Below are positions 33,176 through 49,054 of a stretch of DNA of 64,000 nt, piece by piece (positions within the stretch are counted from its first letter, which is position 1; every line of letters begins with the position of its first letter). The translations under genes were made by a program, and so were the position numbers. The notes under the pieces are model-generated. The model worked only from the letters and a program-made list of their open reading frames with translations, was not told the origin of the DNA and did no database searches. Source of the stretch: Muscardinus avellanarius. Its lineage: Eukaryota; Chordata; Mammalia; Rodentia; Gliridae. The DNA lies in contig OY726579.1 of assembly GCA_963383645.1 (NCBI GenBank), positions 645,001-709,000 of the forward strand. Direction: 5' to 3'.

Positions 33176-33694
33176 ACCCACTATTCCTTTGTTTTCTGCC
33201 AGAATATACTACTTGGACAGACCCGAGGCTTTCCGAGCACAATTTAGCAGTGTGGTTTAGTCAGCAGGATAAATGGAGAGCTAGAAGGTGGAATGGCTAG
33301 AAGGAAGGTCTACAACAGTTTTAAAATAAAGAATAAAAAACAAGGCTGGGGGTGTAGATCGAAGGTTGAATGCCGCTGGGTTCCATCCCCAGTACCGCAA
33401 AAATAAAATTCTTTGGGGCACATAATTGATAAACACAAATATTCCACTGACTGCAGGATCCCATATCCCTTGCTAGCGAAGCGAGACCGGGCCGTTTTGC
33501 AGGTGGAGAGATGAAATGACCAAGCTAGAGTAGTCCTGCTGCCCAGTTTCAGGGCCGCAATTTGCCTTGTGCCCATTGCTCGTGGCCTCTGCCAGGCTCC
33601 CAGGCAGCCTCCTCGTTCCCCATGTCTGGGGCCACTCACGCCACAACCTTGCACACGGTCAAACACAAGGCACGGGGCGGACGGCGCTCAGAAC
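33176..33694. other. Sequence downstream of JAGN1
   Basis: A short ID-type half at 33330-33405; otherwise unique. 33490-33520 has a MIR-like core. No exon seen. Confidence 0.45.
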
Positions 33695-33700
33695 TTTATT
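33695..33700 (-). terminator. JAGN1 polyadenylation signal (AATAAA)
   Basis: AATAAA on the minus strand, about 450 bp downstream of the JAGN1 stop codon, in unique sequence. The 3' UTR is probably about 33675-34147. Confidence 0.8.
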
Positions 33701-34147
33701 GACGATCTTTTTAATTCATTCCAACGCTCTTGAGTAGATCACAGCCTGCAGGGGAACGGCTCCCCACGTTTCCTGCCCCGCGGTCTGTAGTTTGAAGCAG
33801 GATCTGATTTGCTCCCTACATCTTTGCTCTCCGCGAATGGAAGTGGGCAGAATGAGCAAAAGGAGGTAAGGATAAGGCTCAGTCTTAAAGAACACTTCCG
33901 AAGGGCATCCACCTTCACCAAACGGTTTCACAGCTGCAGGCCACCCAGTCCCAGCCAATCAGAAATAAATTAGGTACAGTTTTGCCACCTCAGCAGATGC
34001 CAACAGAAGGGCCAGAACGAGGGCCTGGACCGCACTGGGCGCCAATCCCACAGCGGCAGGATGAGCGGAGGAGCTGGAGAGCAGCTCTCCTCCCCTCTGC
34101 TCTGGGGGGCCCCACACCTCCGCCTGGAGAGGCCCCTCAGGCAGGCT

Positions 34148-39367
<5,220 letters not shown>

Positions 39368-39419
39368 AGTACCGGACCTAAACCCCGCGCCCCTCACGCC
39401 AACAGGCTACTCCACACAC

Positions 39420-39720
39420 CCGAGACCCCGGCCGACAGCGCGGGCGCCACCTCAGCTCGGCGACCCAGCCGCCGCGCCGCGCCGCGCCGCGCTGTGGGAG
39501 GAACTTCCGGCGGCCTCTCTGTCCTGGGAGGACCAACTCTATGGTCACTCCGCCTCGCTCCCTTCGGAAACTTCCGGCCTCTCTGTCCTGGGAGGACCAA
39601 CTCTATGGTCACTCCGCCTCGCTCCCTTAGGAAACTTCCGGCCTCTCTGTCCTGGGAGGACCAACTCTATGGTCACTGTGCGGCGCGTGCGCCCTAGCGC
39701 TCTCGCGTTGTGACTGGCTT
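39420..39720 (-). promoter_or_regulatory. JAGN1 CpG-rich promoter with tandem ETS-type sites
   Basis: Very CpG-rich DNA directly upstream of JAGN1 exon 1, including a GCCGC run near 39467-39492. Three ACTTCCGG motifs (CCGGAAGT on the minus strand, the core of GABP/ELK-type ETS sites) occur, two of them inside a 64-bp tandem repeat. Typical of a TATA-less housekeeping promoter. Confidence 0.6.
39516..39676. repeat. 64-bp tandem repeat in JAGN1 promoter (2.5 copies)
   Basis: Units start at about 39517, 39581 and 39645 (exact 64-bp spacing). The first two differ by a single base (cttcgg versus cttagg); the third is partial. Each full unit ends in an ETS-type ACTTCCGG. Confidence 0.9.
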
Positions 39721-39859
39721 CATTCATTCTCGAATGAAGCGTGCAGGAAATGCGCGCTGTGGCGTCTAGTTGCCATCTGCCCAAAGGTCTCTCGTGCCCT
39801 TACACTTTCTCAGGCTTTTTTTTTTTTCCCTTCCTTTTTTTCTTTCCTTTTTTTTTTTT

Positions 39860-40540
39860 TTGGATTTTTTTTTAAGGATTTAACCCAGGGACCTTCTACC
39901 TCCGCGCTACACCCCCCCCCACCCCCGTCCTGTATTATTTTTAATTTGGAAAAAGTTGGTAACGGGGTCTCACTAGTAGTGTTGTTGAGAGCCTCACTAA
40001 GTAGCTGAGGCTGGCTTTGAACCTGGGATCCTCCTGTCTCATCCTCCCAAATACTGGGATTTCTTTTTTTTTTTTTTTTTTTTTTAGGAGGGGGTTCTGG
40101 GGATGGAACCCGGGGGCATTCAACCTCTGCGCTGCACCCCCTGCCCTATTATTCTTTATTTTGAAACAGGGTCTCACTAAATTTCAGAGGGCCTCACTAA
40201 GTAACTGAGGCTGTCCGTGAACCGTGATCCTCCGTGTCTCAGCCTCCTGAATGCTGAGATTACAAGCATGCGCCAATACACCTGGCAAATACCGGGATTA
40301 TTACAAGCTGCACCACACCCGACCGTTCTCTATTTTTTTTAAATGTTTTATGGTATTAGGGATTGAACCCCGGGAGCAGTTTACCTCTGAGCGACACCCC
40401 CAGTCATTTGCAATATTTTTGTTTGAAAGTAGGATCTCACTAGGTTGCTGAAAGCCTCGATAAATTGCTGAGGCTGATCCCGTGATCCTCCTGTTTCAAC
40501 ACTCCAAGTACTGAGATTCTGGGCGGGTTCCAACTCACGG
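39860..40540 (-). repeat. Reverse SINE cluster left of the composite element
   Basis: Three reverse copies. The composite retrotransposon inserted just past the last one. Confidence 0.82.
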
Positions 40541-40575
40541 GACCGCCTGTCTTTTCTTTTTTTTTTTTTTTTTTT

Positions 40576-40994
40576 CTTGCCAATATTTATTTTTTTTAAT
40601 TAATTTATTTTTTAAATTGGTGCATTGTAGTCATATATCAATCACATTGGAGTACAAGACTTGAGAGGATATACAAGCACACATCATCCAATTAGCCCTC
40701 CTCCAGCCCCCGTCCCATTCCCTCCCCCTCCCTCCATCCCACACTTCTTTGGTGATTTACCTTGATACATTTGTTTATGTACCTCCTGCATTTTAAAGAG
40801 GCTCCGTCCTCCAGTATTACATACCCTCTGATTGATCACATTAGTTGCTTCACTATAGGGCCCTTTCTATAGCTCAACCTCTTCCTGTTGCCCTTTTCCT
40901 CCTAGTTATTGCTGATTAAGAGAAGCGTCTGATTTATATTTTCTGCGATATTTCTCTGTGCATGCTGTGTTGCAAGTACCAATCCCACTCTTGA
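40576..40994 (-). other. L1-type 3' end of the composite element
   Basis: Read on the minus strand, this ends with a purine-rich tract (about 40687-40745, runs of GGGAGGG type), then an AT-rich stretch with AATAAA, then the A tail. A G-rich polypurine tract is a conserved feature of mammalian L1 3' UTRs, so this part was probably taken from an L1. Confidence 0.7.
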
Positions 40995-43900
40995 TGGTCC
41001 CAGTAGTGGCCTGGCTACTCAGTGGACTGATCCGGACCTCGCTGGCTCACGCAGCGGCCTTGCCTCATGGGAGGACCCAGTTCTGGTCTCGCTGGCCCCT
41101 GAACCGGTCAAACCCCTAAGCTGGCTTTGGTCCCGACCTTGGAGGCCGCAGGAGTGAACTTGCCTCACGCCAGGCTCCGATGCTGGCCATTGGCCCCTGC
41201 ACCGGTCTAACCCCTTGGCAGGATTCCAATCCCGGCCTCGGAGGCCCCAACACTGGTAATGCCTCACGGCAGGCTCCGATGCCGGCCTCACTGGCCCCAG
41301 CACCGGCCTAACCCCTTGACAGGCTCTTATCCTGGCCTCAGAGGCCCCAGTACCGGCCTTGCCTCACGGCAGGCTCCGATGCCGGCCTCGCTGGCCCCAG
41401 CGCCGGCCTAACCCCTCGGCAGGCTCTTATCCAGGCCTCGGAGGCCCCAGTACCGGCCTTGCCTCAAGGCAGGCTCCGATGCCGGCCTCGCTGGCCCCAG
41501 CAGCGGCCTAACCCCTCGGCAGGCTCCGATCCCGGCCTCGGAGGCCCCAGCACTGGTCATGCCTCAAGGCAGGCTCCGATGCCGGCCTTGCTGGCCCCAG
41601 CACCGGCCTAGCCCCTTGGCAGGCTCTTATCCTGGCCTCGGAGGCCACAGTACCAGCCTTGCCTCACGGCAGGCTCCGATGCCAGCCTCGCTGGCCCCAG
41701 CACTGGCCTAACCCCTCGGCATGCTCCGATCCCGGCCTCGGAGGCCCCAGGACTGGTCATGCCTCACGGCAGGCTCCGCTGCCGGCCTCGTTGGCCCCAG
41801 CACCGGCCTAACCCCTCGGCAAGCTCTTATCCTGGCCTCGGAGGCCCCAGTACCGGCCTTGCCTCACGGCAGGCTCCGATGCCAGCCTCGCTGGCCCCAG
41901 CACCGGCCTAACCCCTCGGCAGGCTCTTATCCTGGCCTCGAGGCCCCAGTACCGGCCTTGCCTCGAGGCAGGCTCCGATGCCGGCCTCGCTGGCCCCAGC
42001 ACCGGCCTAACCCCTCAGCAGGCTCTTATCCTGGCCTCGGAGGCCCCAGTACCGGCCTTGCCTCACGGCAGGCTCCGATGCCGGCCTCGCTGGCCCCAGC
42101 ACCGGCCTAACCCCTCGGCATGCTCCGATCCCGGCCTCGGAGGCCCCAGCACTGGTCATGCCTCACGGCAGGCTCCGCTGCCGGCCTCGTTGGCCCCAGC
42201 ACCGGCCTAACCCCTCGGCAAGCTCTTATCCTGGCCTCGGAGGCCCCAGTACCGGCCTTGCCTCACGGCAGGCTCCGATGCCGGCCTCGCTGGCCCCAGC
42301 ACCGGCCTAACCACTCGGCAGGCTCTTGTCCTGGCCTCGGAGGCCCCAGTACCGGCCTTGCCTCACGGCAGGCTCCGATGCCGGCCTCGCTGGCCCCAAC
42401 AGCGGCCTAACCCCTCGGCAGGCTCCGATCCCGGCCTCGGAGGCTCCAGCACTGGTCATGCCTCAAGGCAAGCTCCGATGCCGGCCTCGCTGGCCCCAGC
42501 ACCGGCCTAACCCCTTGGCAGGCTCTTATCCTGGCCTCGGAGGCCCCAGTACTGGCCTTGCCTCAAGGCAGGCTCCGATGCCGGCCTCGCTGGCCCCAGC
42601 ACCGGCCTAACCCCTCGGCATGCTCCGATCCCGGCCTCGGAGGCCCCAGCACTGGTCATGCCTCACGGCAGGCTCCGCTGCCGGCCTCGTTGGCCCCAGC
42701 ACCGGCCTAACCCCTCGGCAAGCTCTTATCCTGGCCTCGGAGGCCCCAGTACCGGCCTTGCCTCACGGCAGGCTCCGATGCCGGCCTCGCTGGCCCCAGC
42801 ACCGGCCTAACCCCTCGGCAGGCTCTTATCCTGGCCTCGAGGCCCCAGTACCGGCCTTGCCTCAAGGCAGGCTCCGATGCCGGCCTCACTGGCCCCAGCA
42901 CTGGCCTAACCCCTCGGCAGGCTCTTATCCTGGCCTCGGAGGCCCCAGTACCGGCCTTGCCTCACGGCAGGCTCCGATGCCGGCCTCGCTGGCCCCAGCA
43001 GCGGCCTAACCCCTCGGCAGGCTCCAATCCCAGCCTCGGAGGCCCCAGCACTGGTCATGTCTCAAGGCAGGCTCCGATGCCGGCCTCGCTGGCCCCAGCA
43101 CCGGCCTAGCCCCTTGGCAGGCTCTTATCCTGGCCTCGGAGGCCCCAGTACCGGCCTTGCCTCACGGCAGGCTCCGATGCCGGCCTCGCTGGCCCCAGCA
43201 CCGGCCTAACCCCTCGGCATGCTCCGATCCCGGCCTCGGAGGCCCCAGCACTGGTCATGCCTCACGGCAGGCTCCGCTGCCGGCCTCGTTGGCCCCAGCA
43301 CCGGCCTAACCCCTCGGCAAGCTCTTATCCTGGCCTCGGAGGCCCCAGTACCGGCCTTGCCTCACAGCAGGCTCCGATGCCAGCCTCGCTGGCCCCAGCA
43401 CCGGCCTAACCCCTCGGCAGGCTCTTATCCTGGCCTCAAGGCCCCAGTACCGGCCTTGCCTCAAGGCAGGCTCCGATGCCGGCCTCGCTGGCCCCAGCAC
43501 CGGCCTAACCCCTCAGCAGGCTCTTATCCTGGCCTCGGAGGCCCCAGTACCGGCCTTGCCTCATGGCAGGCTCCGATGCCGGCCTCACTGGCCCCAGCAG
43601 CGGCCTAACCCCTCGGCAGGCTTCGATCCCGGCCTCAGAGGCCCCAGTACCGGCCTTGCCTCACGGCAGGCTCCGATGCCGGCCTCGCTGGCCCCAGCAG
43701 CGGCCTAACCCCTCGGCAGGCTCCGATCCCGGCCTCGGAGGCCCCAGCACTGGTCATGCCTCAAGGCAGACTCCGATGCCGGCCTCGCTGGCCCCAGCAC
43801 CGGCCTAACCCCTCGGCAGGCTCTTGTCCTGGCCTCGGAGGCCCCAGTACCGGCCTTGCCTCAAGGCAGGCTCCGATGCCGGCCTCGCTGGCCCCAGCAC

Positions 43901-44375
43901 CGGCCTAACCCCTCAGCAGGCTCTTATCCTGGCCTCGGAGGCCCCAGCACCGGCCTAACCCCTCGGCAGGCTCTTATCCTGGCCTCGGAGGCCCAAGTAC
44001 CGGCCTTGCCTCATGGCAGGCTCTGATGCCAGGCTCGCTGGCCCCAGCACCGGCCTAACCCCTCAGCAGGCTCCGGTCCCGTCCTTGGGGGCCCCAACAC
44101 TGGCCTTGCCTCACGGCAGGCTCCGATGCCGGCCTCGCTGACCCCAGCACCGGCCTAACCCCTCAGCAAGTTCCGGACCCGACCTCGGAGGCCCTAGCAC
44201 AAGCCTTGCATCATGGCAGGCTCCAATGCCGGCCTCGCTGGCCCCAGCATCGGTCTAACCCCTCTGCAGGTTCCAATCCCGGCCACGGAGGCCTCAGTAG
44301 TGGCCCTGCCTCACAGCAAGCTCCGATGTCGGCCACTGGCCCCGGCGCCCGCCTAACCCCTCAGCAGGTTCCGAT
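40995..44375. repeat. 3.4 kb VNTR of 100-bp units (two related 50-bp halves)
   Basis: About 34 units of 100 bp. Each unit is two diverged 50-bp halves, one containing GGCTCCGATGCCGGCCTCGC and the other GGCTCTTATCCTGGCCTCGG. The left end is most degenerate. Variant units recur in a higher-order pattern: the GGCTCCGCTG variant begins at 41772, 42171, 42671 and 43270. Rich in CpG and GGCC. Apparent ORFs here are by-products of the repeat. Confidence 0.95.
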
Positions 44376-44864
44376 CACTGTCTCTGTGGTTAGTATTTCA
44401 AAGGTTCCAGTTGTAATGTATCAGATCTCTGCCTCCCCCGAATATTGGCCACTGGCATTGCCACTGCCTCCACCGTTTCAAATCCTTCCCAGGCTCTTTT
44501 TCCACTCTGAATGTTGTCCAGTGTTCCTAAGCATGCGTGATGGTAGCATTCGACATTTGGTGTAATTTCTCCAAAAAAATAAAGTTGGTAAGATCCGGTT
44601 TCTGCTTCTCCTGAATACAAGTCTCTACCACCATCGCGAAGAACTCTTTCAACACCGCATTTCTCCTTGGTCTCCGCTAAACTCTCTCCTTATATGTGAT
44701 GTCTGAGATTCTTAACAATATAGAGAAATAGCAGTCCTCTTTCACGGCGAATTTTTCCATAAGTTCCAGTGCATTTAGATAAGTTTTGTCTGCATCTCCA
44801 GTGTCCTGGCATCCATAACGGCTTTCTTACCACCTCTCCGATATTTTTCTTTATCTTTTTCTGT
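44376..44864 (-). other. Linker of the composite element
   Basis: Unique, AT-richer sequence between the monomers and the VNTR. It holds a minus-strand ORF of 76 codons (44390-44620), starting MYSGEAETGSYQLYFFGEI, with normal-looking codon use but no family I recognise. It may be a coding remnant or chance. Confidence 0.5.
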
Positions 44865-45425
44865 TCTGGGCCCGGTTTCTCCAGGGGTCTGGCGTGCTAC
44901 TCGCAGTTCGGCCGGGACCCAGAGTCCCGCGATCCGGGCCCCAGCTGGCGTGCCCTGTGCTCGACCCCCGCCCAGAACCCAGCGTCTTACTGGGCCTTGT
45001 TTCTCCAGGGGTCTGGCGTGCTACTCGCAGTTCGGCCTGGGGCCCAGAGTCCCGCGACCCGGGCCCCATCTGGCGTGCCCAGCCCGCGACCCCTGCCCAG
45101 AACCCAGCGTCTTACTGGGTCTGGTTTCTCCAGGGGTCTGGCGTGCTACGCGCAGTTCGGCAGGGGCCCAGAGTCCCGCGACCCGGGCCCCATCTGGCGT
45201 GCCCAGCCCGCGACCCCTGCCCAGAACCCAGCGTCTTACTGGGTCCGGTTTCTCCAGGGGTCTGGCGTGCTACGCGCAGTTCGGCAGGGGCCCAGAGTCC
45301 CGCGACCCGGGCCCCATTAGGCGTGCCCCGCCCGCGACCCCCGCCCAGAACCCAGCGTCTTACTGGGCCTGGTTTCTCCAGGGGTCTGGCGTGCTACGCG
45401 CAGTTCGGCCCGGGGCCCAGGGTGG
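44865..45425 (-). repeat. 124-bp GC-rich monomer array (about 4.5 copies)
   Basis: The motif CCAGGGGTCTGGCGTGCTAC begins (allowing single-base variants) at 44881, 45005, 45130, 45254 and 45378: spacing 124, 125, 124, 124. Sequence is CpG-rich and copies are very similar. It sits at the 5' end of the composite element, like the tandem promoter monomers of mouse L1, though the sequence is not one I recognise. Confidence 0.92.
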
Positions 45426-45544
45426 CCGCCTGTCTTTTCTAAGTCGACTTCCCAAGGTACACTTGGAGTTCATCGGGGCCAGGTTGCTTCTGAGTCATCC
45501 AGCTCTATGGAACACCAAGTACTCGGGGACCATTCAATGAATGT

Positions 45545-46864
45545 TTGAGGCGTGCCTACTCCTTGTACTTGGGAGGCTGAGACGAGAGGATTGCTGGTTC
45601 GAGGACAGCCTTAGCAAGTAGTGCGATGCTCATCAACCTGCGAGACCCTGTTTCCAACATTTCCCCAGAACTTGGCTGGCCCTAGAGCTGAAGCCATTCA
45701 TGTTCTTTCTCGCTCCTTTGTCAACTTCTTCCCGCTCATCTTTTCTTTTTGCCTTTATTTTTCCTCCTAGGACTTCAAAAAATTAGCATGGTGGTGCACG
45801 CTTGTCATCCCAGCATCTGGGAGGCTGAGACTGGAGGATCTAGGTTCACAGACAGCCTCAGCTACTTAGTGAGGCCCTTTGCAACTAAGTGAGACATTGT
45901 TTCAAAATAAAGAATTAAAAAATTGGGCAGGGGTTCCAAAAGACTCTGGTTCCATCCCCAGACCCGCAAAAAAAAAAATAAAAATTGTCTTCTCACCACT
46001 TGGGATTTAGCTCCTGGGAGGTCTTCACTGAGTTCACACGTCATGTACTCCCCAGACACCTACTATTATACACCTGCTTAATTTTCTTCCCAGAACATCA
46101 CTATTTGAAGTTATTTTACTTGTTTCTTTCTTTCTTTGTTTCTTTTTTTTTTTTTTTTTTTTGTGGTACTGGGGGTGGAACCCAAAGGCTTTCTACCTCC
46201 GGGCTATACTCCCAGACCTATTTTATATTTTATTTGGAAACAGGGTCTCACTAAGTTGCCTCACTAAGTAGCTGAGGCTGGCTTCGAACCCGTGCGATCC
46301 TCCTCCTGTCTCCGCCTCCCAAGCGCGGGGATGACAAGCCTGCGCCACCACGCCAGGCTTTGGTGCTGAAATTGAACCCAGAGACATTTTACCTCTGAGT
46401 TACAGCCCTAGCCTTTTCTGTATTTTATTTTGAAACATGGTCTCACTAAGATTGTAGGTTTGAGGACAGTTTCAAAAATGTAGGGTGACTCTTAGCAAAT
46501 CACCAAGACCCTGTTTCAAAAAAAAAAAAAAAATGCCGCCCGTGGTGGCGCACACTTGTCATCCCCGCGCTTGGGAGGCGGAGACAGGAGGATTGTGGTT
46601 TGCAGACAGCCTCAGCTACTACTTAGTGAGGCCCTTTGCAACTCTCAGTGAGACCCTGTTTTAAAATAAAGAATAAGCCGGGCGTGGTGGCGCACGCTTG
46701 TAATCCCCGCACTTGGGAGGCAGAGACAGGAGGACCACGCAGGTTCGAAGCCAGCCGCGCGCTGGCTTAGGAGACCCTGTTTCCAAATAAAAATGTAAAA
46801 ATAGGTCTGGGAGTGTAGCCCGGAGGTAGAAGGGCTTCCAGGAACCCCAGTACCACCAAAAAAA

Positions 46865-46907
<43 letters not shown>

Positions 46908-47714
46908 AATAAAAAAATAAATTAAAAAAAATAAAAAAAATAAAAGAAAATAAAGAATAAGCCGGGCGTGGTGGTGCACGCTTGTAATTCTAGCATTTGG
47001 GAGGCTGAGACAGGAGGATTGCACAGGGTCCAAGCCAGCTTCAGCTACTTAGTGAGGCCCTTTGCAACTCAGTGAGACCCTGTTTCAAAATAAAGAATAA
47101 AAAATAAGGCTGGGAGTGTTGCTCAGAGATAGAATGTCCCTAGATTCCATCCCTATTACCGCAAAAAAATAAAAAAAGAATTAAAAATAGGGCTGGCGGT
47201 GTAGCTCAGAGATAGAATGCCCCTGGGTTCCACCCCCAGTACCACAACACATAAATAATAAATAAATAAATAAATAAATATAGCAAATAGCGAATACTCC
47301 TGCATTCCATTCCCAGTACCACAAAAAATATTTTTGAGGTAGAATACCCCTGGGTTTAGTATCCAGTACTACCAAAAAAATAAAAAAACATGTATTACAA
47401 TATAATTCATAAACCAGATGTGGAAGTACATGCCTATGATCCCAGGACTTGGGAGGCTGAGAGGGAAGAATTTCAGGTTCAAGGCCAGTGCTCCATAAAT
47501 TAGATTCTCCTTTCAAAATAGAAAGGTTCAAGCCGGGCGTGGTGGGCACGCTTGTAATCCCGCACCTGGGAGGCGGAGACAGGAGGATGGCGCAGGTTCA
47601 AAGCCATTCGCGCTGGCTTAAGTGACACTGTTTCCAAAAATAAAAAAGCATAAAATAGGTCTGGGAGTGTAGCCCGGAGGTAGAAGGGCTTCCAGGAACC
47701 CCAGTTCCACCAAA

Positions 47715-47753
<39 letters not shown>

Positions 47754-48460
47754 GGTTAAGAGCCGTGTATGGTGGTGCACACTTGTAATCCCAGCATTCA
47801 GGAGGCTGAGACCGGAGGATCACGGTTCCCAGCCAGCCTCAGCTACTTAGTGAGGCCTTTTGCAACTCAGTGAGACCCTGTTTCAAAACAAAGAATAAAA
47901 AATAGGGGTGGAGGTGTAGCTCGGAGGTAAAATGCCCCTGGGTTCCATCCTCAGTACCGCAAAAAAGAACGAATGAAAAAAAGAAAAAAAGAAAGAAAGG
48001 AAGAAAGAAAGAAAGAAGGAAGGAAAGAAAGAAGGTTAAGTAAGGCATGATGGCGCACACTTGTAATCACAGTAAGGGGAGGCTGAGACAGAAGGATTGC
48101 AGGTTCGCAGCCAGCCTTAGCTACTTAGTGAGACCTTGTTTCAAAATAAAGAACAAAAAAATCAGGCTGGGGATGTAGTGTGGAGGTAGAGTACACCTGG
48201 GTTCAACCCCTAGTACTACAAAAATAAAAGGTTAGGTAAATAAACAAATACAAAAATGAAAAATTAACAAATAAAAAGGGCAGAGCTGGGCATGGTTTCA
48301 CACGCTTGTCATCCCCACGCTTGGGAGGCGGAGACAGGAGGATCGCGCAGGTTTGAAGCCAGCGCGCCGGTTTAAGAGACCCTGTTTCCAAATAAAAAAA
48401 GTATAAAAAATAGGTCTGGGAGTGTAGCCCGGAGGTAGAAGGGTTTCCCAGTACCACCAA

Positions 48461-48503
<43 letters not shown>

Positions 48504-48550
48504 GGCTGTGGGTGTAGCTCAGAGGTAGAATAACCCTGTATCCAATTTAC
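45545..48550. repeat. SINE cluster right of the composite element
   Basis: Mostly forward SINEs (45545-45660, 45782-45975, 46525-48550, short-type at 46677-46857) with one reverse copy at 46140-46370 and long (AAAT)n tails (46863-46910, 47711-47752, 48463-48502). Confidence 0.82.
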
Positions 48551-48559
48551 AGTCTCACT

Positions 48560-48951
48560 CTCACTCTCTTACACACACAAACACACACAAAATATAATTC
48601 AAATATCATACAATTTTCCCACCCACTCAAGTATACAATTCAATAACTTTTAGTACCTTTACAGGGTTGTGAGCTATCACCTAAATGGATTCTGATCAGA
48701 TTAATAGATTGGAGCACTTTGTTTCTCCTGAAAGAAACCCTGTTCTAATTATTGGCCACATCCCATTCCCCTCCCAGCCTCCATTCCCAGCCCTAAGCAA
48801 CCACTAATCTATTTTCTGACCTTACAGATTGGTCTGTCCTTCCCAGGACATTTCCTTTAACTGGAGTCATACCATATGTGTGTGATCTTTGGTGACTGGC
48901 TTCCTTCACTTTTCCACTGTGCCTAGTATTTTCAAGGCTCATCAGCCTAGT

Positions 48952-49000
<49 letters not shown>

Positions 49001-49025
49001 TTGCTGGATCATAGCTTATCTTAGT
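48560..49025 (+). repeat. Old L1 3'-end fragment with (GT)n
   Basis: Contains CCAGCCCTAAGCAACCACTA and ACTGGAGTCATACCATATGT, typical of the 3' regions of ancient mammalian L1 (L1M) elements, with a (GT)n at about 48953-48999. Confidence 0.7.
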
Positions 49026-49054
49026 TTCTGCTATTATTCATTAAAAGAAATGTC

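Larger units (their letters stand above)
40543..45440 (-). mobile_element. Composite SVA-like retrotransposon, complete, with 15-bp TSD
   Basis: Identical 15-bp flanks (CCGCCTGTCTTTTCT) at 40543-40557 and 45426-45440 enclose 4868 bp. An 18-19 nt T run at the left flank shows the element lies on the minus strand. In element order: 124-bp GC-rich monomers (45425 down to about 44865), a unique linker (about 44864-44376), a 100-bp-unit VNTR (about 44375-40995), a unique 3' end with a G-rich polypurine tract and AATAAA (40994-40576), and poly(A). No reverse transcriptase, integrase or long ORF is present, so it would depend on L1 proteins in trans. The TSD plus A tail is the mark of L1-type target-primed integration. 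I know of no described rodent family with this layout, but I could not search. Confidence 0.88.

Noticed and set aside
41721..43808. Open frames of 80-129 codons in the VNTR (PRRPQHWSCLTAGSAAG... type)
   Set aside because: They repeat with the 100-bp units, occur in several frames and on both strands, and stop wherever the repeat shifts. They are by-products of GC-rich repeats.
40995..44375. CRISPR-like regular repeats
   Set aside because: Units are directly adjacent with no unique spacers, and this is a mammalian nuclear locus. It is a VNTR.
44769..45540. ORFs of 180-196 codons over the monomer array
   Set aside because: They repeat with the 124-bp units, on the strand opposite to the element, and run out at the array ends.
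48560..49025. A gene or regulatory region in the long non-SINE stretch
   Set aside because: The sequence has the typical wording of ancient L1 3' regions and no open frame.
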